A DNA stretch of 64,000 bases from JSC-12 sp033764965 (GTDB taxonomy: Bacteria > Cyanobacteriota > Cyanobacteriia > Leptolyngbyales > Leptolyngbyaceae): contig JANRIN010000338.1 in assembly GCA_033764965.1 (NCBI GenBank), positions 1 to 64,000 on the forward strand, given 5' to 3'. This document shows positions 42,317 to 50,984 of the stretch, in pieces. The notes under the pieces are model-generated. The model searched no databases, was not told where the DNA came from, and saw only the letters and a list, made by a program, of their open reading frames with translations. Position numbers and translations under genes: made by a program. Position 1 is the first letter of the stretch. Each line of letters opens with the position of its first letter.

Positions 42317-44911
42317 CTATCCCACCGATAACGGATCAATATCGATCAGCAAGCTGACGTTGGCTGGACAGAGTGCCCGGAGTGCCGCAGGGTCTGGCAA
42401 AACTGGCTCCGTATCGGGGGGAAATTTCAGCAGCAATTGCCAGCGATACCGTCCCGCTACCCGCAAAATCGTCGCTGGAGCCGGACCTAACCGCTCGACG
42501 GAGGGTGGCAGATGGGTCGCTAGGGTCATGGCGACTCGCTCTGCTGCTTGCTGCACCGCCACCGCCTGAGGACTGGCAAACCGCAGCAGCACTAGCCGTC
42601 CATAAGGGGGATAGCGTAACTGCGATCGTTGGTGCAGTTCTGCCTGCACAAAAGCTGCGTAGTCCTGCCGCTGCACTGCCTGGATGACTGGATTTTCCGG
42701 GGAATAGGTTTGAAGCATCACCCGCCCTGGACGATCGCCCCGTCCGCAGCGCCCCGCCACCTGGGTCAGCACTTGAAAGGTGCGTTCGCTGGCAGCATAA
42801 TCCGCCAAATGCAGCAACCCATCCGCCGCCACGATCCCCACCAGCGTCACCTGGGGCAAATCAATCCCTTTCGTCAACATTTGGGTGCCCACCAGCACAT
42901 CAGCGTCACCCTCGGCAAAACGGGTCAGCAGCGATCGATGGGCACCCTTGGCACGGGTGGTGTCGCTGTCAAACCGGAGGACACGCAAGCTGGGAAAAAG
43001 CATTCCTAACTCCTGCATGACCCGCTGGGTGCCGCTGCCAAAGTGTTTGAAATAGCCAGAATCACAACTGGGGCAAGTTTTGGGTTGAGATTGCAAGTAG
43101 TTGCAGTAATGGCAGCGGAGCAAGGGCACAGAATCCGCCTGGGGTTGGTGGTAGGTGAGGGAGACATCACAATGGGGACAGGTGACAACATAGCCACAAC
43201 TGCGGCAGGAGACAAAGGTGCTGTGTCCCCGGCGAGGCACAAACAGAATCGCCTGATTGCCCTCCTGCGGCAAGGTGCGTAAGGCATCCTGGAGCGATCG
43301 ACTGAACAGTGAGCGATTGCCCTGGTGCAACTCCTGACGCATATCTACGATGGCGATCGTGGGCATCGGTTGGGCGTGAACTCGTGCTGGGAGGGAGAGG
43401 CGGTGGGATAAGGAGATGGGGGGATGGGGGGATGAAGCGAGGAACTCTGGCACATTTGGCGCAACGTCCTGAAGCGGTTTTCTATCTCCTGACTCCTCCT
43501 GACTTTCCCTGATTCCTGATTCCTGACTCCTAACCCAACTTTCCAGGGCGGGAGTTGCCGAGCCAAGGAGCAAAGGACAATTCGCTAATTCCGATCGCCA
43601 GCGGGCAACGGTCCGGGCATGATAGCAGGGGGCTGGCTGGTCTTGCTTGAAGCTGGAGTCATGCTCCTCATCCAGAATGATCAAGCCCAGGTGAGGCAGG
43701 GGGGCGAAGATGGCAGAACGGGTGCCAATCACCACCTGGGGAGTACCGCCCAGCATTTGCCGCCAGGTGTCGTACCGTTCCCCTTCCGACAGAGCGCTAT
43801 GGTAGACCCGCACTCGATCGCCAAACCGCGCCCGGAAGCGATCAGTGAGTTGGGGAGTCAAGCCAATTTCTGGCACCAGCACCAGAGCCGATTGTCCCTG
43901 CTGGAGTCGGGGGGCGATCGCCTGCAAGTAAACCTCCGTTTTGCCCGATCCAGTGACACCGTGTAGCAGCACCTCCGCCGTACCTGTCAGCCCTTGCACA
44001 ACGGTTAGGGCGCTTGCCTGGTCAGCCGTCAAAGCTTTGGGGCGATCGTCGATGACCGGAATGCCTGCTTCTGTTCGCAGCACTTCTCGCGGCTGGATGG
44101 TGAGGTAGCCCTTTTGTGCCAAATTTTTCAGGGTCGTACTGCTGGTTTGACTGTGTTGCAACAGGTCAGCCATCCACAGTTCGCCACCCTGCCGCCGCAA
44201 AACTCCGATCACATCCTGCTGGCGCGAAGTCAGATCGGTTGGGGAATCTGCCCTGGCGGTGAGGGTTACGGCTTGTCGCTGTTTAGGTCGTACCGGAGAG
44301 GGCGGTTCCAGGTAAGATTCTACCCAACCGGCTTTGAGCAGTTCTTGCAACTCCTGATGGGCACCGTTGACCTGCCGTTGCACATACTGCCAGCTATAAT
44401 CTCCAGCTTTGCTGGCTTGCAGCACACTGAGAATGGCTTGGGCTTTGGCAGAAAGCAATGAGCCATCTGCCATCAGAGGGGGCGGTTGGACTAAACGAAT
44501 CCGTCGCTGCGATCGGGACAATAACCCGGCCGGAAGGGCAGCTCGAACCACCTGCATCAAGGGTGTGTGGTAGTACTGTGCCACTCGTTGCAGCAGTTGC
44601 CAGTAGGTGGGAGGAAAGAAGCCAGCTTGAATCACGGCTTCAATCGGGCGGATCTGAGCCAACTCCAGTCCAGCGGGAAATTCGGACAGGCAACGAATCG
44701 CGATCGCCCCAACCTGCTGGGCACCAAAGGGCACACTCAAGATATCGCCTGGTTGTACCGCAACCCCTTCCAGAAGTTGATAGGTAAATAAGCCCTGCGC
44801 TCCGGGGCAATCCACCAGCACCTCTACCCAGCGATCGAGTGCCGGTTGCCCATCCACCAGCAATTCGGGGGCGGACAATAAACAACCAGAGTCAGGAGGC
44901 AGGGTGAGCAT
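42317..44911 (-). CDS. priA: Primosomal protein N' (replication restart helicase PriA)
   Basis: An 864-residue 3'-5' helicase that reloads the replisome at stalled forks. An N-terminal DNA-binding domain is followed by helicase domain one with GVTGSGKTEVYLQA (Walker A) and LDEEHDSSFKQ (DEEH box). A zinc-binding insertion with paired Cys motifs (CRSCGY, CPHC, CHYC, CPSC) comes next, then helicase domain two with VLVGTQMLTKGIDLPQV and VAGRCGRGDRPG. Between SATPALESWV and LPARVHAQPMP lies an in-frame insert of about 50 residues (nt about 43370-43540), encoded by CTGACTCCT/TCCTGATTCC low-complexity DNA. The other core elements are intact. The giant surface-protein gene is 30 bp downstream. Confidence 0.94.
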   Translation of the reverse strand: MLTLPPDSGCLLSAPELLVDGQPALDRWVEVLVDCPGAQGLFTYQLLEGVAVQPGDILSVPFGAQQVGAIAIRCLSEFPAGLELAQIRPIEAVIQAGFFPPTYWQLLQRVAQYYHTPLMQVVRAALPAGLLSRSQRRIRLVQPPPLMADGSLLSAKAQAILSVLQASKAGDYSWQYVQRQVNGAHQELQELLKAGWVESYLEPPSPVRPKQRQAVTLTARADSPTDLTSRQQDVIGVLRRQGGELWMADLLQHSQTSSTTLKNLAQKGYLTIQPREVLRTEAGIPVIDDRPKALTADQASALTVVQGLTGTAEVLLHGVTGSGKTEVYLQAIAPRLQQGQSALVLVPEIGLTPQLTDRFRARFGDRVRVYHSALSEGERYDTWRQMLGGTPQVVIGTRSAIFAPLPHLGLIILDEEHDSSFKQDQPAPCYHARTVARWRSELANCPLLLGSATPALESWVRSQESGIRESQEESGDRKPLQDVAPNVPEFLASSPHPPISLSHRLSLPARVHAQPMPTIAIVDMRQELHQGNRSLFSRSLQDALRTLPQEGNQAILFVPRRGHSTFVSCRSCGYVVTCPHCDVSLTYHQPQADSVPLLRCHYCNYLQSQPKTCPSCDSGYFKHFGSGTQRVMQELGMLFPSLRVLRFDSDTTRAKGAHRSLLTRFAEGDADVLVGTQMLTKGIDLPQVTLVGIVAADGLLHLADYAASERTFQVLTQVAGRCGRGDRPGRVMLQTYSPENPVIQAVQRQDYAAFVQAELHQRSQLRYPPYGRLVLLRFASPQAVAVQQAAERVAMTLATHLPPSVERLGPAPATILRVAGRYRWQLLLKFPPDTEPVLPDPAALRALCPANVSLLIDIDPLSVG

Positions 44912-45033
44912 GGACCAATGTGAATCAAGGGTTGACTAAGAACAGAGTTCGGCAAGAGCAGGCAGAATACACGGTAAAGTGTAAGCCAGAATCCACCCCT
45001 TGTCTACGGGTCTGTTTATTCTAATCAACCCGC
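44912..45033. promoter_or_regulatory. Region upstream of priA, downstream of aroK
   Basis: A 122-bp gap between two minus-strand genes. A priA promoter may lie here; nothing specific is recognised. Confidence 0.3.
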
Positions 45034-45594
45034 TCAATTGCCGTAGTCCGGAGGCGAGGTTTGGGGTTTGATGATCTGGCGAATGTGCTGCAAAATCCGG
45101 TTCGCCAGTTGATCCAGGGATTCCTCTGGCACAAACTCTACTCGCACATCCGCCTGGGCGTAGAGCGATCGCCGTTGCTCCAGCAGGGTTTGTAAGCGCT
45201 GGGTGAGTTCGCCCTGTTGCAACAAGGGACGGGTGGTATCGGCTTGCAAGCGGGTCTGAAGTTGCTCCAGGGGCACATCCAGCCAGACAATCACCCCGTG
45301 CCGCAGGTAGCTCCAGTTTTCGCGCCGCGTCACAATTCCGCCTCCCGTGGCGATCGCCAATCGAGTATAAGCAGACAACTCCGCTAACACCTGGCTTTCC
45401 AGCGCTCGAAAACCTGCTTCCCCCAACTCAGCAAACAGTTGCGTAATCGGTTGTCCCGCCGCCTGCTCAATCACCGCATCTGTGTCAAAAAATTGATAGC
45501 CCAACTGCTGCGCCACCACCTGCCCAACGGTGGTTTTGCCCGATCCCATCATGCCAATCAGGTACAGATTTAAGCCCTGCAACCACTCACTCAC
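45034..45594 (-). CDS. aroK: Shikimate kinase
   Basis: A 186-residue P-loop kinase that phosphorylates shikimate at the 3-position. LIGMMGSGKTTVGQ is the Walker A, FFDTDAVIEQ holds the metal/substrate Asp, FRALESQVLAEL and IATGGGIVTRREN bind shikimate, and DTTRPLL carries the lid Arg. Length is typical. The gene lies on the same strand as priA. Confidence 0.95.
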   Translation of the reverse strand: MSEWLQGLNLYLIGMMGSGKTTVGQVVAQQLGYQFFDTDAVIEQAAGQPITQLFAELGEAGFRALESQVLAELSAYTRLAIATGGGIVTRRENWSYLRHGVIVWLDVPLEQLQTRLQADTTRPLLQQGELTQRLQTLLEQRRSLYAQADVRVEFVPEESLDQLANRILQHIRQIIKPQTSPPDYGN

Positions 45595-45649
45595 CGCCGC
45601 TCCCCCTGCCTATTCCCCGTCAGAATAGCGCAAGATGGGAAGTCAAGCC

Positions 45650-45814
45650 TCACGAATTAAAATACCAGTGCCCATTTTTGCCAGGGCGCAAATACCAGAA
45701 CTGATCTTGCTTATCCTTCACCTTCACCGGATAGCCTAACTGTTGCCGTAATGCCTCAACCCGCGCATCTTCATCCGCGATCGCGATCGTCCGCACCACT
45801 CCAGCGGCGACCAT
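45650..45814 (-). CDS. 54-residue hypothetical protein
   Basis: A short ORF: an N-terminal strand (VVRTIAIADEDARVEALRQQ) and a conserved-looking C-terminal half rich in aromatics (FWYLRPGKNGHWYF). The composition is protein-like and it is preceded on its strand by a purine-rich GGGAGCAG segment. Similar little proteins of this shape occur in cyanobacteria, but I know no function. It lies 55 bp upstream of aroK on the same strand. Confidence 0.5.
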   Translation of the reverse strand: MVAAGVVRTIAIADEDARVEALRQQLGYPVKVKDKQDQFWYLRPGKNGHWYFNS

Positions 45815-46248
45815 AGTGGCTCTGCTCCCTTCGGTAAAAATTCTGACATCACAGCAAAGCCAAACCTGCCTCTATCAACAGAACAAGCAAGGCTTAGTTG
45901 TCTACAAACTCAAGAATTCCCAGTGCTTTAAGGGGACAAACTCATGATGAAAAAGTTTAATATGTACTGATTTTTCGTAAGTTCCGTAGCGCCCCCGTAT
46001 TTTCCTCGTGGTCTTCTTTAGTTTTCTGTAAGACTTCGGAAGAATCAGCCTTTAAACTCTAAGAATTGATAATCACTTCATGATTTCTACTGATAAATAA
46101 AGATTTCAGCAAGGTTTTACGGGGTTGAATGATGAATTTGATCCATTTCTTTCTAAAATTAGGAAATTTTGGTAGTTGCACAGAAATACGGGCGATCTAC
46201 TAAGTTTGTTACCTCAGATGACATCCAGATAGAATAAGACTGACCGTT
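45815..46248. other. AT-rich intergenic region, no gene
   Basis: About 430 bp, clearly AT-richer than the coding neighbours and nearly devoid of HIP1. No ORF, hairpin or tandem repeat is seen. It forms the left part of a decayed accessory patch. Confidence 0.45.
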
Positions 46249-46665
46249 ATGCGAAATCGCGCCATGACGACTTCCCCAAATATTCGACAGCGAGCAAGAG
46301 AACTGGTTGACCAGTTATCAGGAGCTTCTTTGGCTCAAGCGGTCGAGTTTATGGGATAACTTAGCAGTACTTCAGTAGAAGCCGTAAGCAGAGGAGCACA
46401 TACACAAGAGCGATCTCTCCTCGATATTATTCAACGCCGACTGTCTAGAGAGGATTAGGCTCGACTCACCGATTTAAGACAGAAGCAGGACGCAGAAACC
46501 CTGATTGATGAGGATCACCAAGAGTTAATCACCTTCGTAGAACGAATTGAGCAGCAAGACGCGGAGCGAGCAGCCGCATTAGTTCAATTAGCAAAGCTGC
46601 GCCAGGTTGACCTGAAAACAGTGATTGACGAATTTTTACCGTCCAGATTGCCGAATGCCTCCTGA
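46249..46665 (+). pseudogene. Decayed small protein gene with two in-frame stop codons (partner of the HNH gene)
   Basis: Read from ATG at 46249 (or 46264), one continuous frame runs to TGA at 46663 but is broken by TAA at 46357-46359 and TAG at 46456-46458; the TAG falls where Gln is expected (CAG to TAG). The downstream part (LTDLRQKQDAETLIDEDHQELI, FVERIEQQDAERAAALVQLAKLRQ) matches a small cyanobacterial protein family that I recall as a frequent companion of HNH endonuclease genes, with an overlapping start as here. The frame is retained across both stops, so the decay is recent and by point mutation. Confidence 0.65.
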
Positions 46666-46954
46666 TAAGATTTCGGCAAGTACTCGACGGGTTGTTGCTG
46701 CCAGAGCCGCTGGGTATTGTGAATATTGCCGATCCAAAACCCGAGGAACTGATCCGGATACTGGTGAGCAGGTAACCTTATTCCATCCTCGACAGCAGCG
46801 ACGGCAGGATCATTTTGAGTGGAACGAAGACAACACGCTGATTGTTGGCATGGCAGCCTGTGGACGTGCGACGGTAGCTTCATTGAAGTTAGACCGCTCC
46901 GGACTGGTCAACTTGCGTAATGTGCTGGTTCAAGTTGGGTTACATCCCCCTTAA
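46655..46954 (+). pseudogene. HNH endonuclease gene with internal deletion of the catalytic core
   Basis: The frame encodes RAAGYCEYCR, the start of an HNH zinc-knuckle, but then jumps directly to TRGTDPDTGEQVTLFHPRQQ and ends DHFEWNEDNTLIVG...GRATVASLKLDRSGLVNLR. In intact relatives about 35-45 residues, including the catalytic IDHI and the second CxxC, lie between these parts. The gene is therefore truncated in frame and is inactive as a nuclease. It overlaps the stop of the decayed upstream gene. ATG at 46655 is the likely original start. Confidence 0.7.
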
Positions 46955-47484
46955 TGAGCCGTAAGTTTAATCGGGGCAAAAAAGAATAGGCAATTTTCGG
47001 GATAAATTAGCGCTTTTTTGGGTGTGATTTGGGTGTAAAAATTTTACACAAACGCTACGGATCGTATGAAATAGGAATAGTGGAAAGCTTCCTAAGCTTT
47101 AGTTGCGAGTTCGATTCTCGCTACCCGCTTCCAGAAAAACACCCTCTGATCGCTGATGGCAAAGTGTAAACCTGAGCGATCGTACCAAGTTCTACAGGAA
47201 ACCTCACACCCACCGTCATCCCTCATTCCTGGGATCCTGTTGTGGCAGTTTGTGTCGTCATCGCTTGCGAAAAGGGAGGCAAACCTGTTTAGCACAGATA
47301 CAGTGATGCCTCTGACATGGTTTATAAAGATTTTTGCTGTCGCGCAGTAGTTCTGCGGAAAGCTTAGGCACTTCAGGTAGAGATTAATTAGCCAGTCACC
47401 AACAGCTAGCAATTCGCTGAATCTGAAGCTGTGTAAAACGGGTTAAGAAGTAAGCATTAAGGACTGAGTTTCGAGGATGAACTG
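46955..47484. other. Intergenic region holding a tRNA-Arg fragment
   Basis: About 530 bp without an intact gene. The left part contains a GGGTGTAAAAATTTTACAC palindrome (about 47031-47049) next to the tRNA 3' fragment at 47084-47133. The right part (47134-47484) has no credible ORF. Together with the two pseudogenes to the left this looks like the edge of a lost integrated element. Confidence 0.5.
47084..47133 (+). pseudogene. 3' half of a tRNA-Arg(CCU) gene, probable attachment-site scar
   Basis: AAAGC (47084-47088), loop TTCCTAA and GCTTT (47096-47100) form a perfect anticodon arm with anticodon CCT. GCGAG (47105-47109), TTCGATT and CTCGC (47117-47121) form the T arm; TACCCGC and CCA (47131-47133) complete the acceptor 3' strand, with one extra T. 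The matching 5' acceptor strand (GCGGGTA) and D arm are absent in the preceding 100 bases. Such 3' tRNA fragments are left when an element integrates into a tRNA gene by site-specific recombination. Confidence 0.65.
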
Positions 47485-47853
47485 ATGAAAACCTTATTCG
47501 CAACAATCACTGCCACCACGATCGCCATCGTCACGCTCTCCAGTGCCGTGATTGCCCAGGAAATCCCCAAGACTTTGAAACAGGGAATGTCCTATGCCCA
47601 AGCGCGGAAGGCATTGATCAACGCCGGATGGCAAGCCGTAGAACTTTCCCCAAACCGCGATCGCTTTGGCGCAATGAACTACATCATCAAGCTTGGGTAC
47701 AACGAAGTTGAATCCTGTTCTGGCACAGGTATGGGGTTTTGCCGCTTCAACTTCACCGATGCTGACGGGCGCAAACTTGCAGTCGTCACTATCAACAATC
47801 AACAAGGACAACATCCCAAGCTACACCGATGGTGGATCGATACCGAACAATAA
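47485..47853 (+). CDS. Secreted small hypothetical protein
   Basis: A 122-residue protein with a clear signal peptide (KTLFATITATTIAIVTLSSAVIAQE, cleavage after about residue 24). The mature part begins KTLKQGMSYAQARKALINAGWQ, a PASTA-like or small-lipoprotein-type helix-turn pattern found in many short secreted bacterial proteins. It contains two Cys (ESCSG, GFCRF) that may form a disulfide. Function unknown. Confidence 0.75.
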   Translation: MKTLFATITATTIAIVTLSSAVIAQEIPKTLKQGMSYAQARKALINAGWQAVELSPNRDRFGAMNYIIKLGYNEVESCSGTGMGFCRFNFTDADGRKLAVVTINNQQGQHPKLHRWWIDTEQ

Positions 47854-48131
47854 CCCCTACCCATTCCTCCCTATAACCAGAGCAGCATGATATTGCGAGC
47901 AGTGTTTGAGTTTGACCCACAACCGCTGATCATCCGGTTGTGGGGTGGGTGGAAATTCAAACCCGCTTTGATGCAGCCAGTGTTATCCGCCGCAACCACC
48001 ACATCCGCCACAACCGCCATTGCCGCAACTACCAGCAGCACCAACAACCCGACTGGTTTTTCCCGATCAATGCCCCAGCCAATTCGAGAAATCCCCAAAC
48101 CGTATAGAAACACGAGTGAGCGGAATGAGAG

Positions 48132-49757
48132 TCAAATGGCGCGTTGGTTGGAGTTGGGCGTGGCGGGGGGTGGAGGAGTTGTGCCGCTGGCTTGGCGGGC
48201 GCGATCGGCTCTGGTTTGGGATTCTTGACTGCGCCGATCGTTGCCCTGTGCTTTATACAGATTGGCAGATTCGGCAAAATCTTGAGCAGCGGCGAGGAAG
48301 TTTTGGTTACGCTCATGGGCGATCGCGCGGTTGAAGAAAGCATCGGCGTATTGCGGGTCAAGCTGAATTGCCTGGTCGTATTCCTGCCCTGCCTGCTGAA
48401 CTTCTCCCCGCTCCAGGAAAATGTTGCCACGATTGTTGTGCGCTCTGGCTTTAGTAGAATTTGAGGCGGGTAGATTCAGGGCAGTCTGAAATTGCTGAGA
48501 AGCCTGATCCGGTTTGCCCTGAGCAAAGAGGGCATTGCCTAAATTGACATAGGCTTCGGGCAAGTCTTTCTTGAGTCCGATCGCCTGGTTGGCATCCTTC
48601 TCCGCATCACTGAATCGCCCCTGATCAAACCGGACATGGCTCAAGTTACTGTATGCCAGAGCAGAGTTGGGATTTAGCTCGATCGCCTTACGATAATCAT
48701 CAACGGCTCCACCCAAATTACCAGAGCGATGCCGAGCATAACCCCGGTTAATGTAGGCATTGGCATCGGTGGAATTGAGTTGAATGGCGCGATCAAAGTC
48801 AGCAATGGCGGCTTGAAACTGCCCCTGCTGAGATTTTTGCGTCCCGGCTGTCATGAACTGCTTTGAGCCATCTGGATCAGGCGTGGTGGCATTGGTAAAA
48901 GAACGGAGCGTGAACCAGGAAACGAGTCCCGCTGTGAGCAAGAACAGCGTGATTCCACCAAATGCCAGGAGCACGTTGCGGTTTAACGAAGGAAATCGTT
49001 TGGCGGGAGGAGGGGTGCTCTCACTGGCGGGGGGTTCCGCCTCCGCTGGCTTGATATTAACCTGGGTAGTTGGAACAGGGGCTGGGTTAGACGCAGGTGC
49101 CTGGACAACTGTGGCTTCGGGTGCCGCCGCAGGAGCGGGTTCAGCACTGGGGGCAGGGGTGGACGATCGCTGCGGTTCTGCGGGGGGGTCTACGGCGATC
49201 GGTGCCATTCCAGCGGTTGCCATTCCTTGCCCCGACATTTCAGGTGCCTGGGCTTGTCCACCAATATTGCCAACGTCCATTTCACTACGCTGCTTCACGC
49301 GGCTCTGCATCGCGGCTCGATTGGCAGAGGGGGGTCTATTGGGGATGGTCGGCGTGGTTGAGCCTTCGCCTGAGTAGGTATCCTGGGGCGGCATCGTTGC
49401 ACCCATTGGAGGTGATGGATTCCGAAAAGAAACCTGCCTTGGCTCGGATGGCATTTCATCCGCCTCCAGCAACCCCTCTTCCTGCATCACTCGCTGCTCA
49501 ATCTCCAGCACATCCTCATCGCTCAGCCGAAATGCCCGTTGAAAGTACTCCAGATCGCGGCGATCGCTCTCCTGAAGCGGAAACCGCTGCTGCACCATTT
49601 CCACAAAAACCTGCTCATAAAACTCCAGATCTTCTGGCTTGGGAGCATTGAGTTGAGTCAGGGAGGGCGACTCTTGCAGCCCAGTATCTTCATCGGTTAG
49701 CCCCAATCCTTTCTGTTTCCGCTTCAGTTCTGAAACGAGCCGTTCATTCGGATTCAT
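48132..49757 (-). CDS. TPR-repeat membrane protein
   Basis: A 541-residue protein. The first 110 residues are acidic and helical (FYEQVFVEMVQQRFPL, YFQRAFRLSDEDVLEIEQRV). A Pro/Ala/Ser-rich linker (about 115-260) leads to one membrane helix (VLLAFGGITLFLLTAGLVSW, near 268-288). The extracytoplasmic part (about 310-520) holds six or seven TPR units, such as AAIADFDRAIQLNSTDANAY and GGAVDDYRKAIELNPNSALA. A Pro/Asn tail closes it. It overlaps the end of the caspase-like gene by 14 bp, so the two proteins are probably made together and may interact. Confidence 0.85.
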   Translation of the reverse strand: MNPNERLVSELKRKQKGLGLTDEDTGLQESPSLTQLNAPKPEDLEFYEQVFVEMVQQRFPLQESDRRDLEYFQRAFRLSDEDVLEIEQRVMQEEGLLEADEMPSEPRQVSFRNPSPPMGATMPPQDTYSGEGSTTPTIPNRPPSANRAAMQSRVKQRSEMDVGNIGGQAQAPEMSGQGMATAGMAPIAVDPPAEPQRSSTPAPSAEPAPAAAPEATVVQAPASNPAPVPTTQVNIKPAEAEPPASESTPPPAKRFPSLNRNVLLAFGGITLFLLTAGLVSWFTLRSFTNATTPDPDGSKQFMTAGTQKSQQGQFQAAIADFDRAIQLNSTDANAYINRGYARHRSGNLGGAVDDYRKAIELNPNSALAYSNLSHVRFDQGRFSDAEKDANQAIGLKKDLPEAYVNLGNALFAQGKPDQASQQFQTALNLPASNSTKARAHNNRGNIFLERGEVQQAGQEYDQAIQLDPQYADAFFNRAIAHERNQNFLAAAQDFAESANLYKAQGNDRRSQESQTRADRARQASGTTPPPPATPNSNQRAI

Positions 49758-50733
49758 AGCGCCCCTCGGTCAACTGTGCCAGGTATTCCTCAAACAACTG
49801 TTTGCGTTGCTGATGTTCCCGAAATGGTCTTAGTACTTCAAACTCTATCTCAGACGCTTGATTTTGAGGTATACCTAGATGCTGACGAAAGGAGTTCAAC
49901 CGATTGCGTCCAGTTAAAATCCGCAGTTCGGTCAAGTCGATTTCGCTGGTTGCAGCGAGTTGCTCCAGAAACTGGCGATATTGCACGGTGGGAGTTTGGG
50001 ACGGAACCTGAAGCAGCATTTGATTGGCGGTTGCTTCCGAACCATAAAATTGAGGGCGCTGGCTGGGAGCAGCGATTTGGAGCTTACGCTGGGCGTAAAA
50101 GTGCAATTCTTTGACGGTTAGCTCGCCATCAAAATCCGTATCGGCTGCTCCAGTTTCGGCTCCCTCAGCAATGTAGCGGGTGTAGCTCCAGGCATCTAAC
50201 TCGTCAGGTTCAGGTTCGTGATGGGTGTAAGTGGAGGCGGTGAGAATCACGCGCCGATCGCCCACCATGTCGTTAAACCACTCTTCCAGTAAGATTTCTG
50301 GCTCGTCGGCAGCAAGACCCTGAGTCAACCGAAAGCAGGCATCAAAAATAATCACCTGTCGCCATGCGGGGCTGGCATCCATGACATTCAATAGGAAGCT
50401 AACAGGAATAGTGCGCGATCGCACCAGTTGCCCCCAATCATCAATGCGGGTAGCAGGAGTGGACAGGTAAAGCTGCTCATCCACATCTTTAAAGATGTAG
50501 CCGGAAAACGAGAAGAAGATTTGGTCGTCTCCATCCCGATGTCGGAAAAATTGCTCGATCGCTGCTGCCATCTCCAGTTGCGGCACATCGGTTAGGGTTT
50601 GCACCTCAAAGCCAGCATTGGTGGACTGGAGCGATCGCTTCAACACTTCCGTATTGGTACGCGCTCGGCGTAAGGTCGGCAATTCCGCCTCCTCACACTC
50701 ACTCACCCCCACCAGCAGCGCAAATCTATCCAT
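49744..50733 (-). CDS. Caspase-family (orthocaspase-like) protein with catalytic His replaced by Tyr
   Basis: A 329-residue protein. The p20-like caspase fold covers about residues 1-245: FALLVGVSECEEAELP at the start, FFSFSGYIF at 73-81 and IIFDACFRLTQG at 128-139. In active orthocaspases the first motif is SGHG; here Tyr79 takes the place of the catalytic His, while Cys133 in DAC is kept. It may therefore be a pseudo-protease with a regulatory or scaffolding role. Paired non-catalytic variants (Tyr with Ser or Asn) have been described in cyanobacteria; Tyr with Cys is less usual. The C-terminal 80 residues are helical. It is the first gene of an operon with the TPR protein. Confidence 0.8.
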   Translation of the reverse strand: MDRFALLVGVSECEEAELPTLRRARTNTEVLKRSLQSTNAGFEVQTLTDVPQLEMAAAIEQFFRHRDGDDQIFFSFSGYIFKDVDEQLYLSTPATRIDDWGQLVRSRTIPVSFLLNVMDASPAWRQVIIFDACFRLTQGLAADEPEILLEEWFNDMVGDRRVILTASTYTHHEPEPDELDAWSYTRYIAEGAETGAADTDFDGELTVKELHFYAQRKLQIAAPSQRPQFYGSEATANQMLLQVPSQTPTVQYRQFLEQLAATSEIDLTELRILTGRNRLNSFRQHLGIPQNQASEIEFEVLRPFREHQQRKQLFEEYLAQLTEGRYESE

Positions 50734-50984
50734 TCACCGTCCCGCGATACAGCCAGCGTTGCTGATTCTGAGGATGAAAAAGCTGCTGTATGCTCAAAAC
50801 TTCGTTTCGATTCATCCTGCTTTTCAGCAACGCTATACAGCCTGTATGGTATTGCAGAGCGGCGGAATTGATGCACTGATTTTTGAGCGGGGGAGGGATG
50901 GCGATCGGAAGGGGTGGGAATTCAAGCGGGCGAGTGGGTAAAGTAGGGAAGTGTCCGACTCCTGCTTTCTGCTGAACTTGAATT

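Noticed and set aside
47983..48066. Gly/Cys-rich minus-strand stretch (SCGNGGCGGCGGCGG) suggestive of a small cysteine-rich peptide
   Set aside because: No start codon is available in that frame after the upstream stop at 48067-48069; it may be a decayed remnant but cannot be called a gene.
47871..48113. 80-codon minus-strand hydrophobic frame downstream of the TPR gene
   Set aside because: It overlaps the Gly/Cys-rich stretch in another frame and has no ribosome-binding site; too weak to annotate.
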